DNA of 64,000 nt from positions 17,472 through 81,471 of the forward strand of contig PANC01000015.1 of assembly GCA_002708315.1 (NCBI GenBank), given 5' to 3'. The DNA is from Lentimicrobiaceae bacterium (GTDB lineage: Bacteria; Bacteroidota; Bacteroidia; Bacteroidales; F082). A model generated the notes under the pieces. That model saw only the letters and a list, made by a program, of their open reading frames with translations. It was not told where the DNA came from and searched no databases. Below are positions 27,716-37,314 of the stretch, one piece after another. The first letter of the stretch is position 1, and the number at the start of each line of letters is the position of its first letter. A program made the position numbers and the translations under genes.

Positions 27716-28246
27716 ATGAATAATGTTTCTTACTCAAAAAATTGGTGGGCACTTGCTTTTAATGGTATCATAGCTCTTTTGTTCGGTTTATTGGCAATCT
27801 TTGCTCCGCGTGAAACTCTAGAGGTCGTTATAAAGTACTTTGGAGTTGTTATGCTTATTGTTGGTGTTGCTATGCTCTTTGGTGCATACTCAAGCATGAA
27901 AAACAAACTAAACTACGGTACAGATTTAATAAGCGCAATTATTACAGTTGCCCTGGGGGTAGTACTTTCTTTTTTCACCGAAAAAACCCTTGAGGTCATT
28001 GTTGTAGTAATCGGCATATGGGCTATTGTTCTTGGAATAGGACAACTTATAATAATGTCTGCTCTTACTTCAAAACCCGATAAAAATTACATGTTGTATA
28101 GCGGTCTATTTACTTTGGCTTTTGGAGCCCTGATGTTTTTTAACCCTTTTACCATGGCGTCAATAATGACAGTGGTGGTTGGTATTATGGCGGCAATTAT
28201 TGGTGTTGTTTTGATTTCCTTTGCTTTCAAGCTTAAAAACTTATAG
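27716..28246 (+). CDS. HdeD/DUF308-family membrane protein
   Basis: This inner-membrane protein (176 aa) has six predicted helices in three hairpins, with the DUF308 pattern (WWALAFNGIIALLFGLLAIF, then repeated VxxVxxGIxxIxxGI segments). HdeD relatives are linked to acid resistance in enterobacteria, but that role is not established in this phylum. The ATG at 27716 is preferred over the GTG at 27650, whose extra 22 codons show no conserved features. It is 87 nt downstream of the C69 gene, in the same direction. Confidence 0.82.
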   Translation: MNNVSYSKNWWALAFNGIIALLFGLLAIFAPRETLEVVIKYFGVVMLIVGVAMLFGAYSSMKNKLNYGTDLISAIITVALGVVLSFFTEKTLEVIVVVIGIWAIVLGIGQLIIMSALTSKPDKNYMLYSGLFTLAFGALMFFNPFTMASIMTVVVGIMAAIIGVVLISFAFKLKNL

Positions 28247-28264
28247 CGTATCCAATTACATGTT

Positions 28265-30028
28265 TTAATCATGAAATTTAATGTCTAAAACTCTTAGTTG
28301 AAGAGTTGTGTTTCCAAGCCAGAAATTTTCTTCAATATGATAACATATGTCGAAAGTTTTCCCCTCCTTCATATCTTTAAAATGTTTTGACTGATTAAAT
28401 GCTATTGAGGGAACAGGATTGCCTGTTCTATCTTTATGGACCGCTGAAAACTTTAGGTGTTTACTATCATCATTTTTACCAACAAGCTTAGCATAGCCCG
28501 TGTCAATTACATTTTTGGTTAAAAATATAGGAGACATATTACCAGGACCAAATGGTGCAAACTGCCTTAGTATTTTATAAAACTTGTAGTTTATGTCGCT
28601 TATGAAAAGCTCAGTGTCTATTTCTATTTCTGGAACGAGCATTTCTTGCGAAATATTTTCTTCAGCATATCTATTAAACTCTACAATAAATCTGTCTAGG
28701 TTTTCTGGTTTCAAGGCCATTCCAGCGGCATAGGTATGGCCACCAAAATTTTCAAGAAGATGAGATGTTGATTCAATTGCATTATAAATGTCAAACCCCT
28801 TAACAGACCTAGCAGAGCCTGTAATTAAGTCGTCTGCCCTTGTTAATACAATGGTAGGTCTATAGTAATTATCTATAAGTCTTGACGCAACAATGCCAAC
28901 AACACCCTTATGCCAGTTTGCATTATAAACAATAGACGTTATTTTTTCACCCGCACCACTTTTGTTCTCACTGACAAGAAGCTGTAATGCCTCTCTGGTT
29001 ATATTAGCGTCCAGTTTACGTCGTGTCAAGTTTAGTTCGTTTATTTGACTGCCTAGCCTTGTTGCGTTGTCTTTATTATCACTAATGAGAAGCCTTACAG
29101 AATCTGTTGCGGTATCTATCCTGCCAGCGGCGTTTATTTTTGGCCCTATACTAAACACAACATCTGATATTGTTATTTTCCTATCAAAATAATGCTCCTG
29201 CCCCAAGGAAGACCTGTTTTTTATTCCAGCCGAGTTTAAGAGATATATTATTCCTACTCGAGGAGACTTATTAAGGCTCTCCAATCCATAATATGATAGG
29301 GTTCTATTTTCTCCTACAATTGCAACCATATCAGCAGCAATACTTATGGCAACAAGATCGAGGAAAGCATGGGTTGTTTCTGGTGGCATTTCGAATCTGA
29401 TGGCAAGAGCTTGTATTAGCTTGAAACCAACTCCAGCTCCTGATAACTCCTTAAATGGATAGGGGCAATCTTTTTGTTTGGGGTCTAGAACAGCAGTCGC
29501 TTCAGGCACCTTGTTTCCTGGTCGATGATGGTCACAAATAATTACATCTAACCCCTTTTCATTTGCATATTGAATTTTTTCAACAGCCTTAATTCCACAG
29601 TCCAGAGACACCATTATTTTATGGCCCGCAGAAACAGCATGGTCTATCCCCTTAATAGAAATTCCATAGCCCTCGTTGTAACGATCTGGTATATAAAAAT
29701 CTACCTTCTTATGGGTGGCTTTTAGGAAAGAATAAACAATGCTAACAGCTGTGGTGCCATCTACATCGTAATCACCATATACCATTATGCTTTCTCCTTT
29801 TTCTCTAGCTTTTTCTAAGCGATTAACAGCCTGCTCCATTCCCTTCATCAAAAAAGGATCATGTAAATCACCTAATTCTGGTCTAAAAAACGACTTGGCA
29901 TTTTCAAAGCTTGTAATATCCCTTTGAGCCAATAGGCCGGCAAGCTTAGGGTTAATATTAAGAGTCTTTGATAAAGATTCAACAACCTTATTATCAGCTA
30001 CTTTTTTTATTACCCAGCGCTTTTCCAT
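28265..30028 (-). CDS. recJ: Single-stranded-DNA-specific exonuclease RecJ
   Basis: RecJ is a 5'-3' single-strand exonuclease of the DHH phosphoesterase family used in recombination and mismatch or base-excision repair. Motif I is VYGDYDVDGTT (83-93), the DHH triplet is at 166-168 (ICDHHRPG), and the DHHA1 domain has GGHTYAAGMAL. The C-terminal OB-like part contains FAPFGPGNMSPIF. At 587 aa it is a normal length. The upstream ABC permease gene runs in the same direction, but 193 nt separate them. Confidence 0.95.
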   Translation of the reverse strand: MEKRWVIKKVADNKVVESLSKTLNINPKLAGLLAQRDITSFENAKSFFRPELGDLHDPFLMKGMEQAVNRLEKAREKGESIMVYGDYDVDGTTAVSIVYSFLKATHKKVDFYIPDRYNEGYGISIKGIDHAVSAGHKIMVSLDCGIKAVEKIQYANEKGLDVIICDHHRPGNKVPEATAVLDPKQKDCPYPFKELSGAGVGFKLIQALAIRFEMPPETTHAFLDLVAISIAADMVAIVGENRTLSYYGLESLNKSPRVGIIYLLNSAGIKNRSSLGQEHYFDRKITISDVVFSIGPKINAAGRIDTATDSVRLLISDNKDNATRLGSQINELNLTRRKLDANITREALQLLVSENKSGAGEKITSIVYNANWHKGVVGIVASRLIDNYYRPTIVLTRADDLITGSARSVKGFDIYNAIESTSHLLENFGGHTYAAGMALKPENLDRFIVEFNRYAEENISQEMLVPEIEIDTELFISDINYKFYKILRQFAPFGPGNMSPIFLTKNVIDTGYAKLVGKNDDSKHLKFSAVHKDRTGNPVPSIAFNQSKHFKDMKEGKTFDICYHIEENFWLGNTTLQLRVLDIKFHD

Positions 30029-30221
30029 ACCTAATGCTTTAATCTGTAAATATATGTATTTATACCATAAAATCTAGGCTAATAACTTCTATTGTCCGAA
30101 AGTGTCTATGCATAATAGCGTTAAAACAAATGCTTAATTATTTACACACCCCTAGCTTTAACACCATGTTATTTTAGCTTCAAATTTATCCCGTAAATAG
30201 AAAGTGGTTCTGTAATTATCA

Positions 30222-31463
30222 TTAAAAACTTGATCTCATTGCCTCCACTGGATCAAGGCGCGATGCTGACCATGCGGGTATGAATCCGGAAACAAACCCT
30301 ATCATTGCAGAAACCAATATTCCCAATGTAATATTTCCAAGAGTAAGTATGAGTTCAAAGTTGAATATAGAGCCGATCATAAAAGTTAAGGCGTAAACTA
30401 TTAATAGGCCCAGTATGCCCCCTATAATAGCAAGAAATACAGCTTCAAATAAAAATTGCAATAGTATAAAATAGTTTTTAGCGCCTAGGGCTTTCTGTAT
30501 TCCGATTTGGTTTGTGCGTTCCTTAACGCTCACAAACATTATATTTGCAACTCCAAAGCCACCAACTAATAATGAAAAACCTCCAATTATCCACCCAACG
30601 GTTGCTATAACCGCAAAAAGCTGATCAAAGCCCTTATTTATTATATCTGTTTCGTTTAAAGCGAAGCTATCGTCTGCTGAGGGTGGTAGTTTCCTTATTG
30701 AGCGCATTATTCCTGCTAGTTCATCAATCATTTGGTCGTTAGACACATCAGGCCTTGCCTTTACAATAATGGTTGTTCCGGTTCGTCTAAAATCCAGTAG
30801 TTTTTGACCGTATTTTGCGGGAATAATAATCCAGTTGTCTTTAGAGTTGCCAAAAACATCCTCTCCCTGTTTTTTGGTTACGCCTATCACATCTGTTTTT
30901 CGTCCAAAAACCTTTATTTGTTTACCAATAGCATCTCTTCCCTTAAATAAACCCTCTGCAATATCCGCACCTATAATTGCAATGTTGCGTCCACTATAAG
31001 ACTCTGCTGGAGTAAAATACCTTCCTTCCTGAAGATCAAAGGGCATAACCTTGGTGTAATCTTGGGAAACAGATACCACTGGAACATTCTCAACCTTATC
31101 TGCACCATAATACACATCACGATTCACGGTTACCATAAATGCGGAGGCATCAACAGTATTAGATCTTTTCATGATTTCTCCCATCTCCTTTAGCTTGGGC
31201 TCAGGTCTCTGATAATATTTCCACCAAGGATATTCAGAACCAACGGCCCATGGCCATTTCTGGATAAATATTACATTGCTTCCAAGAGAGTTTATTTCAC
31301 TTTTTATGGCATTTTCAAGGCTATCAAAAACCGTGAATACTGAAATAATTGAGAAGATTCCAATGGTAATACCTAGCAATGACAAAATGCTTCTTATTTT
31401 ATTTATGGCCAGTGCGTTACTAGCAAAAAGTATGCTTTCTGATATTAGTTTGAGTACCTTCAT
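30222..31463 (-). CDS. MacB-type ABC transporter permease
   Basis: This is a type VII ABC transporter permease (413 aa): one N-terminal transmembrane helix (about 20-40), a large periplasmic MacB_PCD domain (about 45-245) and three C-terminal helices of the FtsX domain, including the GVANIMFVSVKERTNQIGIQKALGA motif. Such proteins drive mechanotransmission across the envelope for lipoprotein, toxin or peptide export. No ATPase or membrane-fusion gene is adjacent, so the partner must be encoded elsewhere. Both neighbours are unrelated genes (recJ, purH). Confidence 0.9.
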   Translation of the reverse strand: MKVLKLISESILFASNALAINKIRSILSLLGITIGIFSIISVFTVFDSLENAIKSEINSLGSNVIFIQKWPWAVGSEYPWWKYYQRPEPKLKEMGEIMKRSNTVDASAFMVTVNRDVYYGADKVENVPVVSVSQDYTKVMPFDLQEGRYFTPAESYSGRNIAIIGADIAEGLFKGRDAIGKQIKVFGRKTDVIGVTKKQGEDVFGNSKDNWIIIPAKYGQKLLDFRRTGTTIIVKARPDVSNDQMIDELAGIMRSIRKLPPSADDSFALNETDIINKGFDQLFAVIATVGWIIGGFSLLVGGFGVANIMFVSVKERTNQIGIQKALGAKNYFILLQFLFEAVFLAIIGGILGLLIVYALTFMIGSIFNFELILTLGNITLGILVSAMIGFVSGFIPAWSASRLDPVEAMRSSF

Positions 31464-31489
31464 GTTTATTGGTAATAATTGGTAATATT

Positions 31490-31497
31490 CAAAATTA
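31490..31497 (-). promoter_or_regulatory. -7 promoter element of the MacB-type permease gene
   Basis: On the minus strand this reads TAATTTTG, a perfect match, 26 nt before the permease ATG. Confidence 0.45.
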
Positions 31498-31636
31498 AAT
31501 TACTACTGGCTAATCCATGGTTCTAAATTTTCAAAAATCGTAAAAAATTATGAGAAAAAGTCTCGTGTAAGTTAATTAAAACGTGTTATTTTGCAATAAA
31601 TTTTAATTTTCCGTAATTTCCAAAATTTTCACCTGA

Positions 31637-33151
31637 ATGAAAAAAATAAAAACAGCATTAATTTCCGTATTTAACAAAGATGGTCTTGGTTTACTTCTTG
31701 AAGAATTAAACGGATTTGGTATTAATTTTATTTCTACCGGTGGTACACATGATTATATTGAAAAGCTAGGTTATAAGGCAACAAAGGTGGAATCATTAAC
31801 AACATACCCCTCTATTTTAGGCGGCAGGGTTAAAACGTTACACCCAAAAGTAATGGGCGGTATACTTGCTAGGACAGATAATGATGAAGATAAACAAGAG
31901 CTGAAAGAATATGATATAATCCCAATAGACCTTGTTATCGTGGATCTTTATCCATTTGAAAACACCCTTAAGATATCAAATGAAGAGGAAGATATTATTG
32001 AAAAAATAGATATTGGTGGAATAACGCTAATTAGGGCTGCTGCAAAGAATTTTAAAGACGTAATGGTGATTCCGTCTTCGGATATGTATGAAGGCTTTTT
32101 ATCGCTTATTAATTCAAAGGATGGAAGTACTGAAATAGAGGATAGAAAATACTTTGCAGCACAAGCATTCAGTATTAGTTCGCATTATGACACTGCAATA
32201 TTTAACTGGTTTAACCCTGGCAACATTGACGCTTTTAAGGTGAGTAATAATAAAAGAAACTCATTGCGATATGGTGAAAACCCACATCAAAAGGGTGTTT
32301 TTTACGGTGATCTGGCAGAGGTTTTTGACCAGGTTCACGGAAAGGCAATTTCATACAATAACTTGCTAGATCTTGATGCGGCCATTGGACTAATTAACGA
32401 CTTTAAGGAAACAACATTTGCTGTTATTAAACATAATAACGCTTGTGGTTTGGCGTCAAGAGATAGCCTCAAAGAGGCTTGGAATGCAGCTTTAGCGGGA
32501 GATCCTGTTTCGGCATTTGGCGGAGTGTTGGCAACAAACAGAAATATCGACGCCGAAACTGCTGAAGAAATAAATAAAATTTTCTTTGAAATAGTTATAG
32601 CGCCATCTTACGATGATGATGCTCTTGAAGTTTTAAAAGGCAAAAAAAACAGAATTATTTTAGTCCTAAAAAACACATCCTTTGATGGCATTCAATACAG
32701 GTCTTTATTAAATGGAGTTCTTGTTCAGGACAAGGATCTAAAATCTGAAACCGCAAAAGATCTTAGAAACACAACGAAAAATAACCCGTCAAGAAGGGAA
32801 GAGGAAGATCTGTTATTTGCTAACAAACTAGTTAAACACACAAAATCAAATACCATTGTGCTGGCATATAACAAACAACTAGTTGGCTCGGGAACTGGTC
32901 AGACCTCAAGAGTAGACGCCCTTAAACAGGCAATCGAAAAGGCAAAATGCTTTGATCTGCCTCTAAAAGGTGCTGTTATGGCATCTGATGCGTTTTTTCC
33001 CTTTTCTGATTGTGTAGAAATTGCCGGAAATGCTGGTATAACGTCTGTTATACAGCCTGGTGGTTCAATTCGTGATAAGGATTCCATTGATTATTGTGAT
33101 AATAATGGCATGTCAATGGCCATGACCGGTAACAGGCATTTTAAGCATTAA
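31637..33151 (+). CDS. purH: Bifunctional AICAR transformylase/IMP cyclohydrolase
   Basis: PurH catalyses the last two steps of IMP synthesis. The N-terminal MGS-like IMP cyclohydrolase domain begins ALISVFNKDGLGLLLEEL and contains STGGT (33-37) and GGRVKTLHP (62-70). The C-terminal AICAR transformylase domain has RYGENPHQ (211-218) and the catalytic Lys265-His266 pair (VIKHNNACGLA). At 504 aa it is complete. purH upstream of mreB is a common arrangement in Bacteroidota. It works with purN at the window's left end. Confidence 0.97.
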   Translation: MKKIKTALISVFNKDGLGLLLEELNGFGINFISTGGTHDYIEKLGYKATKVESLTTYPSILGGRVKTLHPKVMGGILARTDNDEDKQELKEYDIIPIDLVIVDLYPFENTLKISNEEEDIIEKIDIGGITLIRAAAKNFKDVMVIPSSDMYEGFLSLINSKDGSTEIEDRKYFAAQAFSISSHYDTAIFNWFNPGNIDAFKVSNNKRNSLRYGENPHQKGVFYGDLAEVFDQVHGKAISYNNLLDLDAAIGLINDFKETTFAVIKHNNACGLASRDSLKEAWNAALAGDPVSAFGGVLATNRNIDAETAEEINKIFFEIVIAPSYDDDALEVLKGKKNRIILVLKNTSFDGIQYRSLLNGVLVQDKDLKSETAKDLRNTTKNNPSRREEEDLLFANKLVKHTKSNTIVLAYNKQLVGSGTGQTSRVDALKQAIEKAKCFDLPLKGAVMASDAFFPFSDCVEIAGNAGITSVIQPGGSIRDKDSIDYCDNNGMSMAMTGNRHFKH

Positions 33152-33195
33152 ATTGTACAACGAAATATAATTTTATGAATGAATTAAAAAAACTG

Positions 33196-33226
33196 TTGTT
33201 AACATCATAAAATTTCAATATTTTTA
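33196..33226 (+). promoter_or_regulatory. Possible promoter of mreBCD
   Basis: TTG (33196-33198) and TATTTTTA (33219-33226, 7 of 8 matches to TAnnTTTG) are 20 nt apart, upstream of mreB. A short inverted repeat (AGCCC...GGGCT, 33229-33250) lies in the resulting leader; its role is unclear. Confidence 0.3.
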
Positions 33227-33276
33227 CAAGCCCAAATGGGAGGTCGGGCTAGGATTGAATTACTAATTAATATTAT

Positions 33277-34299
33277 ATGGGACTGTTTTCATTTTTAACA
33301 AAGGAGATTGCTATTGATCTAGGCACAGCCAATACCATCATCATATATAATGATAAGGTTATTGTTGACGAGCCCTCTATAGTTGCTTTGGAGCGCAATA
33401 CAGGAAGGATTATAGCCGTGGGAAAGAAAGCAATGATGATGCACGGAAAAACACATGAAAACATAAAAACCATACGGCCCTTACGTGATGGTGTAATTGC
33501 CGACTTTCAGAGTGCTGAATATATGATCCGTGAAATGATAAAAATGATCGGAATGAAAAGCACCCTCTTCCCTCCTGCCCTAAGAATGGTTATATGCATC
33601 CCATCAGGCATAACTGAAGTTGAAGAAAGGGCTGTAAAAGATTCTGCTGAACAGGCTGGAGCAAAAGAAATTAGGCTTATTCACGAGCCCATGGCTGCCG
33701 CGATAGGAATTGGGATTGATGTTCTGGAGCCAACTGGAAATATGATAATAGACATCGGTGGTGGCACCAGTGAAATTGCTGTTATTGCCCTTGGTGGAAT
33801 TGTTAATAACACCTCTATTCGCATCGCTGGTGATGACTTTAACTCTGACATAGAGGAATACATGAGAAAGCAACACAATATTATAGTTGGAGAAAGAACG
33901 GCAGAAAGAATAAAGCTTGAGGTTGGTGCAGCAATTACAGAACTTGAAAACCCTCCGGATGATTATGCGGTGCATGGTAGAGATATGCTAACGGGAATAC
34001 CAAAAGAGATTAAAGTAAACTATAAAGAAATTGCAAGCTGTTTGGATAAATCCATATCAAAAATTGAAGCCGCTGTGCTTAACGCCTTAGAAAAAACACC
34101 ACCAGAGCTAAGTGCTGATATATATCGAACAGGGATATATGTTGCTGGGGGTGGCTCCATGCTAAGAGGATTGGACAAAAGACTACATCACAAAACAAAA
34201 CTTTCTGTTCATGTGGCAGAAGATCCTTTGAGAGCTGTGGCAAGAGGAACAGGAATTGCCTTGAAAAATTTCGATAAATTTACTTTCCTTATCAAATAA
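33277..34299 (+). CDS. mreB: Rod shape-determining protein MreB
   Basis: MreB is a bacterial actin that guides cell-wall elongation at the inner membrane. The phosphate-1 motif IDLGTANTIIIY is near residue 12, phosphate-2 is IDIGGGTSEIAVI, and YVAGGGSMLRGLDK marks the adenosine motif. At 340 aa it is standard. It heads a tight mreB-mreC-mreD unit (25 nt to mreC). Its presence implies a rod-shaped cell. Confidence 0.97.
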   Translation: MGLFSFLTKEIAIDLGTANTIIIYNDKVIVDEPSIVALERNTGRIIAVGKKAMMMHGKTHENIKTIRPLRDGVIADFQSAEYMIREMIKMIGMKSTLFPPALRMVICIPSGITEVEERAVKDSAEQAGAKEIRLIHEPMAAAIGIGIDVLEPTGNMIIDIGGGTSEIAVIALGGIVNNTSIRIAGDDFNSDIEEYMRKQHNIIVGERTAERIKLEVGAAITELENPPDDYAVHGRDMLTGIPKEIKVNYKEIASCLDKSISKIEAAVLNALEKTPPELSADIYRTGIYVAGGGSMLRGLDKRLHHKTKLSVHVAEDPLRAVARGTGIALKNFDKFTFLIK

Positions 34300-34324
34300 T
34301 TTAAAAGACCTTAAGTGAGCTAGA

Positions 34325-35146
34325 ATGCGCAACCTTTTTGCATTATTATGGAGAAATCAGTTTTTTGTTTTGTTCATTCTACTTGAAACCACGTCTATAT
34401 TTCTATTAACACAAAGTTATTCTTACCATGGTTCGTTAGCCTATAGCACAACCGGGGATATTAGCGGTAATATTTTTAATTCTTACAATAACCTTACGGG
34501 ATACCTTTCGCTTGCTAAGGAAAATACAGGCCTAATTAAAGAAAATGCGCGGCTTAGAAATATGGTTCGCCCTTCGTCGTTGCTAAAAGATACTGGCTAT
34601 ATCAAAAATGACACCTCCTACAAATATATTCCTGCCAGGGTGGTTCAAAATACAGTTAATAAAAGTAATAACTTCATGGTTGTTAATAAGGGTAATAATG
34701 ATGGCATATTAAAGGAGATGGGGGTGATTTCTCAAAGCGGCGCTGTTGGTGTTGTTGTTGGTGTTTCTAATAATTATGCAACAATAATGTCGTTGTTACA
34801 CTCAAAAATGCGCCTTAGCGCAAGAATTAAAAAAAGTGGTCAGTTGGTAAATGTTGTTTGGGGTCAAAAAACCTATTTGTTTGGAACCGTGATAGACATC
34901 CCTTCTCATATTTCTCTTGAGGCGGGAGATTCTATAATAACCAGCGGGAACTCCATGATATTTCCAGAAAACATTTTGATTGGGGTTATTGAGTCACATG
35001 AAACAGACCTAAATAAAAACCTTAGCTCAGCCAAAATACGTTTGGGCTCTGACTTTAATAGTCTATACCACGTTTATATTATTGATAACACTATGTATCA
35101 AGAGAGGGACTCATTAATCCGCATAACAACACAGGGATATGAATAA
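34325..35146 (+). CDS. mreC: Rod shape-determining protein MreC
   Basis: MreC is a bitopic protein with one N-terminal membrane helix (about 10-30), a coiled coil (about 60-80, ENTGLIKENARLRNM) and a periplasmic beta-barrel core with SQSGAVGVVVGVSNNYATIMSLLH. It links MreB to the elongasome synthases. At 273 aa the length is typical. Its stop overlaps the mreD start by 8 nt, so translation is probably coupled. Confidence 0.93.
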   Translation: MRNLFALLWRNQFFVLFILLETTSIFLLTQSYSYHGSLAYSTTGDISGNIFNSYNNLTGYLSLAKENTGLIKENARLRNMVRPSSLLKDTGYIKNDTSYKYIPARVVQNTVNKSNNFMVVNKGNNDGILKEMGVISQSGAVGVVVGVSNNYATIMSLLHSKMRLSARIKKSGQLVNVVWGQKTYLFGTVIDIPSHISLEAGDSIITSGNSMIFPENILIGVIESHETDLNKNLSSAKIRLGSDFNSLYHVYIIDNTMYQERDSLIRITTQGYE

Positions 35147-35654
35147 TGTTATTGTGTTAAATATCGTTAGGTTTTTATCTCTAGGGCTTGCGCAGGTGCT
35201 TATTTTCAACAATATGAACTTTGGAAGCTACATAAACCCTTCCGTTTATATTCTTTTTATTCTGCTTCTTCCGGCAAGAATTAACGGGAGTCTATTACTT
35301 GTTCTCTCTTTCATAACTGGTTTATATATAGATTATTTTGCCAATTCCATGGGGCTTCACGCGTCCGTTTGTGTTGTGGTTGGATTTATAAGGCCGTCTA
35401 TAATCAACCTTTTCTTTAGGAACCAGGAGTTTGCATCCAACGAAGGGGTAACCCCGTTTTCAGTTGGATGGCAGGGATTTATTAAGTACTCTCTTGTTCT
35501 TGTGCTGGCACATCAGGTTCTAATGTTTTATTTAGAAGTAATGAGCTTTAACAACTTCTTTTTTACGCTTTCGAAATCGCTGTTAAGTTCTGCCGTAACA
35601 CTCTTAATTATTGTAATAGTCATGTTAATATTTGGCAAAAGGAGAAGGTTTTAG
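35139..35654 (+). CDS. mreD: Rod shape-determining protein MreD
   Basis: This small polytopic membrane protein (171 aa, about five helices) is called MreD from position and hydrophobic profile. It includes the conserved YPS-like SYINPSVYILFILLLPARI segment and GLYIDYFANSMGLHASV. It overlaps mreC by 8 nt. In most Bacteroidota mrdA (PBP2) and rodA follow; here a convergent TlpA-like gene begins 9 nt later, so the elongasome synthases are encoded elsewhere. Confidence 0.88.
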   Translation: MNNVIVLNIVRFLSLGLAQVLIFNNMNFGSYINPSVYILFILLLPARINGSLLLVLSFITGLYIDYFANSMGLHASVCVVVGFIRPSIINLFFRNQEFASNEGVTPFSVGWQGFIKYSLVLVLAHQVLMFYLEVMSFNNFFFTLSKSLLSSAVTLLIIVIVMLIFGKRRRF

Positions 35655-35663
35655 TTTTAATGA

Positions 35664-36779
35664 TTATTTGAGCAGCTCTGCTAGCTTATTCTGTAGGTCA
35701 TCTCCACGAAGGTTTTTATCAATGATAACCCCATCTGGATTAATAAGAACGTTTTGGGGTATGCTCTTTATGCCATATAGCTTACCAGCTTTACTATCCC
35801 AGCCTATTAAATCGCTTATGTGCGCCCATGACAGGTTATCTGACTCGATTGCTTCGGTCCACTTATCATAGTTTTTGTCAAAGGAAACGCCAACAATATC
35901 AAAGCCCTTATCGTGAAATTTTTCAAACGCCGCAACAAGGTTCGGGTTTTCTACCCGACACGGTCCACACCAGGATGCCCAGAAATCAACAAGAATATAG
36001 TTGCCGTTTAATAATGAAGAGAGGGAAGTTGGCTTGCCTTGGGGATTATCTAGTGTAAAATCTATAAATGGCTGGCCTATTGAAGATTTTTTTAATGTGC
36101 CAACATAATCCTTAAGCTTTATAACGTATTCGCTGGTATAAATTGAAGGATCAAAGTTGTTTAATATGGAGTCAAGCTCTTTTAAATCTAGCTTGTAAGA
36201 GTTGTTTAAAATAATAAAGGCAGTAACTGTGCTGCTGTTATTTGCCATAGCATAATCAATAAGGTGTTCTGTTTTTTTTATGTCAACCAGAGCGTACTCC
36301 TCCTCTATTAAAAACATAAGAGCGGTATCATTGTTTCCTTTTGCTTCTGAGTACTGTTTTCCTAACTCCCTAGCTTGATTATCATACCCCGCAACTGAGT
36401 CCATATATGAGTCATAGATATCCTGGGTTTTTGAACCAACAATAAGGGGCTCGTATAAATTATTCATATCAACATCCACACTTATGTTTCCTGGCTCAGC
36501 AAACAAAGGAATATAATCTCCAGAGCCCTTGAACACTATATAATAAAGCTCTGGCTGAACAATACTAGCCATTAAAACGGCCTTATCATTAATCAGTTTT
36601 GCAGAGTCATAATACACCCTTTCCCCTCTCTCGAATTTACCAAGATATACAGTAGCTGTGTCTCCATTTGTAACTGTAAGGCTCACATTAAGGTTGGTTG
36701 TGTTTTTATTATTTTCACAAGATGTTACTGCCATTATGAACAATGCAAAACAAAAAAGTATTGTGGGCGTTTTATACAT
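35664..36779 (-). CDS. TlpA-like thioredoxin-fold lipoprotein with DUF4369-type N-terminus
   Basis: This periplasmic thiol-disulfide protein has 371 aa. A lipobox (MAVTSC, Cys21) predicts membrane anchoring. Residues about 28-130 resemble the beta-rich DUF4369 domain; a helical linker follows; and about 230-371 form an AhpC/TSA-TlpA domain with WCGPC in FWASWCGPCR and the cis-Pro loop SIPQN. Bacteroidota often hold many such paralogues; they reduce periplasmic disulfides or assist cytochrome maturation. It converges with mreD and has its own promoter. Confidence 0.9.
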   Translation of the reverse strand: MYKTPTILFCFALFIMAVTSCENNKNTTNLNVSLTVTNGDTATVYLGKFERGERVYYDSAKLINDKAVLMASIVQPELYYIVFKGSGDYIPLFAEPGNISVDVDMNNLYEPLIVGSKTQDIYDSYMDSVAGYDNQARELGKQYSEAKGNNDTALMFLIEEEYALVDIKKTEHLIDYAMANNSSTVTAFIILNNSYKLDLKELDSILNNFDPSIYTSEYVIKLKDYVGTLKKSSIGQPFIDFTLDNPQGKPTSLSSLLNGNYILVDFWASWCGPCRVENPNLVAAFEKFHDKGFDIVGVSFDKNYDKWTEAIESDNLSWAHISDLIGWDSKAGKLYGIKSIPQNVLINPDGVIIDKNLRGDDLQNKLAELLK

Positions 36780-36801
36780 ATTATTGGTTTTTAATTGATG
36801 A

Positions 36802-36809
36802 CAAAGTTA
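36802..36809 (-). promoter_or_regulatory. -7 promoter element of the TlpA-like gene
   Basis: On the minus strand this reads TAACTTTG, a perfect match, 22 nt before the ATG. Confidence 0.45.
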
Positions 36810-36862
36810 ACATTTGGGGCTTTCTTTTATACATGCTAAACATTATTTTGCAACTATTATTA

Positions 36863-36870
36863 TATTTTTG
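36863..36870 (+). promoter_or_regulatory. -7 promoter element of arsC-arsB
   Basis: TATTTTTG is a perfect match 18 nt before the ATG at 36889. It shows that an upstream in-frame start at 36814 would lie before the promoter and is not used. Confidence 0.5.
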
Positions 36871-36888
36871 CGTGCAAATAAATTTAAA

Positions 36889-37314
36889 ATGAAGATCCTA
36901 ATTTTGTGTACTGGAAATAGTTGTCGTAGTCAAATGGCAGAGGGTTTTTTAAGGTCCTATGATAAAAAAACAGAGGTGTATTCTGCTGGAACGTCTCCTG
37001 CTGAAAACACTAACCCTAATGCTGTTTTGGTGATGAAAGAGTTGGGTTTAGATATAGCCAACAGTAGGCCCGAAAGTATAAACAAGTATATAAACGATGA
37101 TTTTGACTATGTAATAACTGTCTGTGGTGACGCCAATGAAAGCTGCCCAACATTTATAGGAAATGTTAGTAATAGAATTCACATTGGTTTTGATGACCCT
37201 GCTGATGCCAGAGGAAGCAAAGAAGATATTATTAAGGAGTTTCGGCGCATAAGGGATGAAATAAGGTCTGGCTTTGCTGACTTTTATGATGATAAAATTA
37301 AACCCTTCGTATAA
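36889..37314 (+). CDS. arsC: Arsenate reductase, thioredoxin-coupled (LMW-PTP fold)
   Basis: ArsC reduces arsenate to arsenite using a low-molecular-weight phosphatase fold. The anion-binding loop is Cys7-TGNS-Cys12-R, and the relay cysteines are Cys79 and Cys86 ([10 protein letters not shown]), with the same seven-residue spacing as in the thioredoxin-dependent Staphylococcus/Bacillus enzymes. The Asp-Pro of GFDDPADA is the general acid site. At 141 aa from the ATG at 36889 the length is canonical. The stop and the next start share a base (TAATG), so it is translationally coupled to the efflux pump. Confidence 0.93.
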   Translation: MKILILCTGNSCRSQMAEGFLRSYDKKTEVYSAGTSPAENTNPNAVLVMKELGLDIANSRPESINKYINDDFDYVITVCGDANESCPTFIGNVSNRIHIGFDDPADARGSKEDIIKEFRRIRDEIRSGFADFYDDKIKPFV

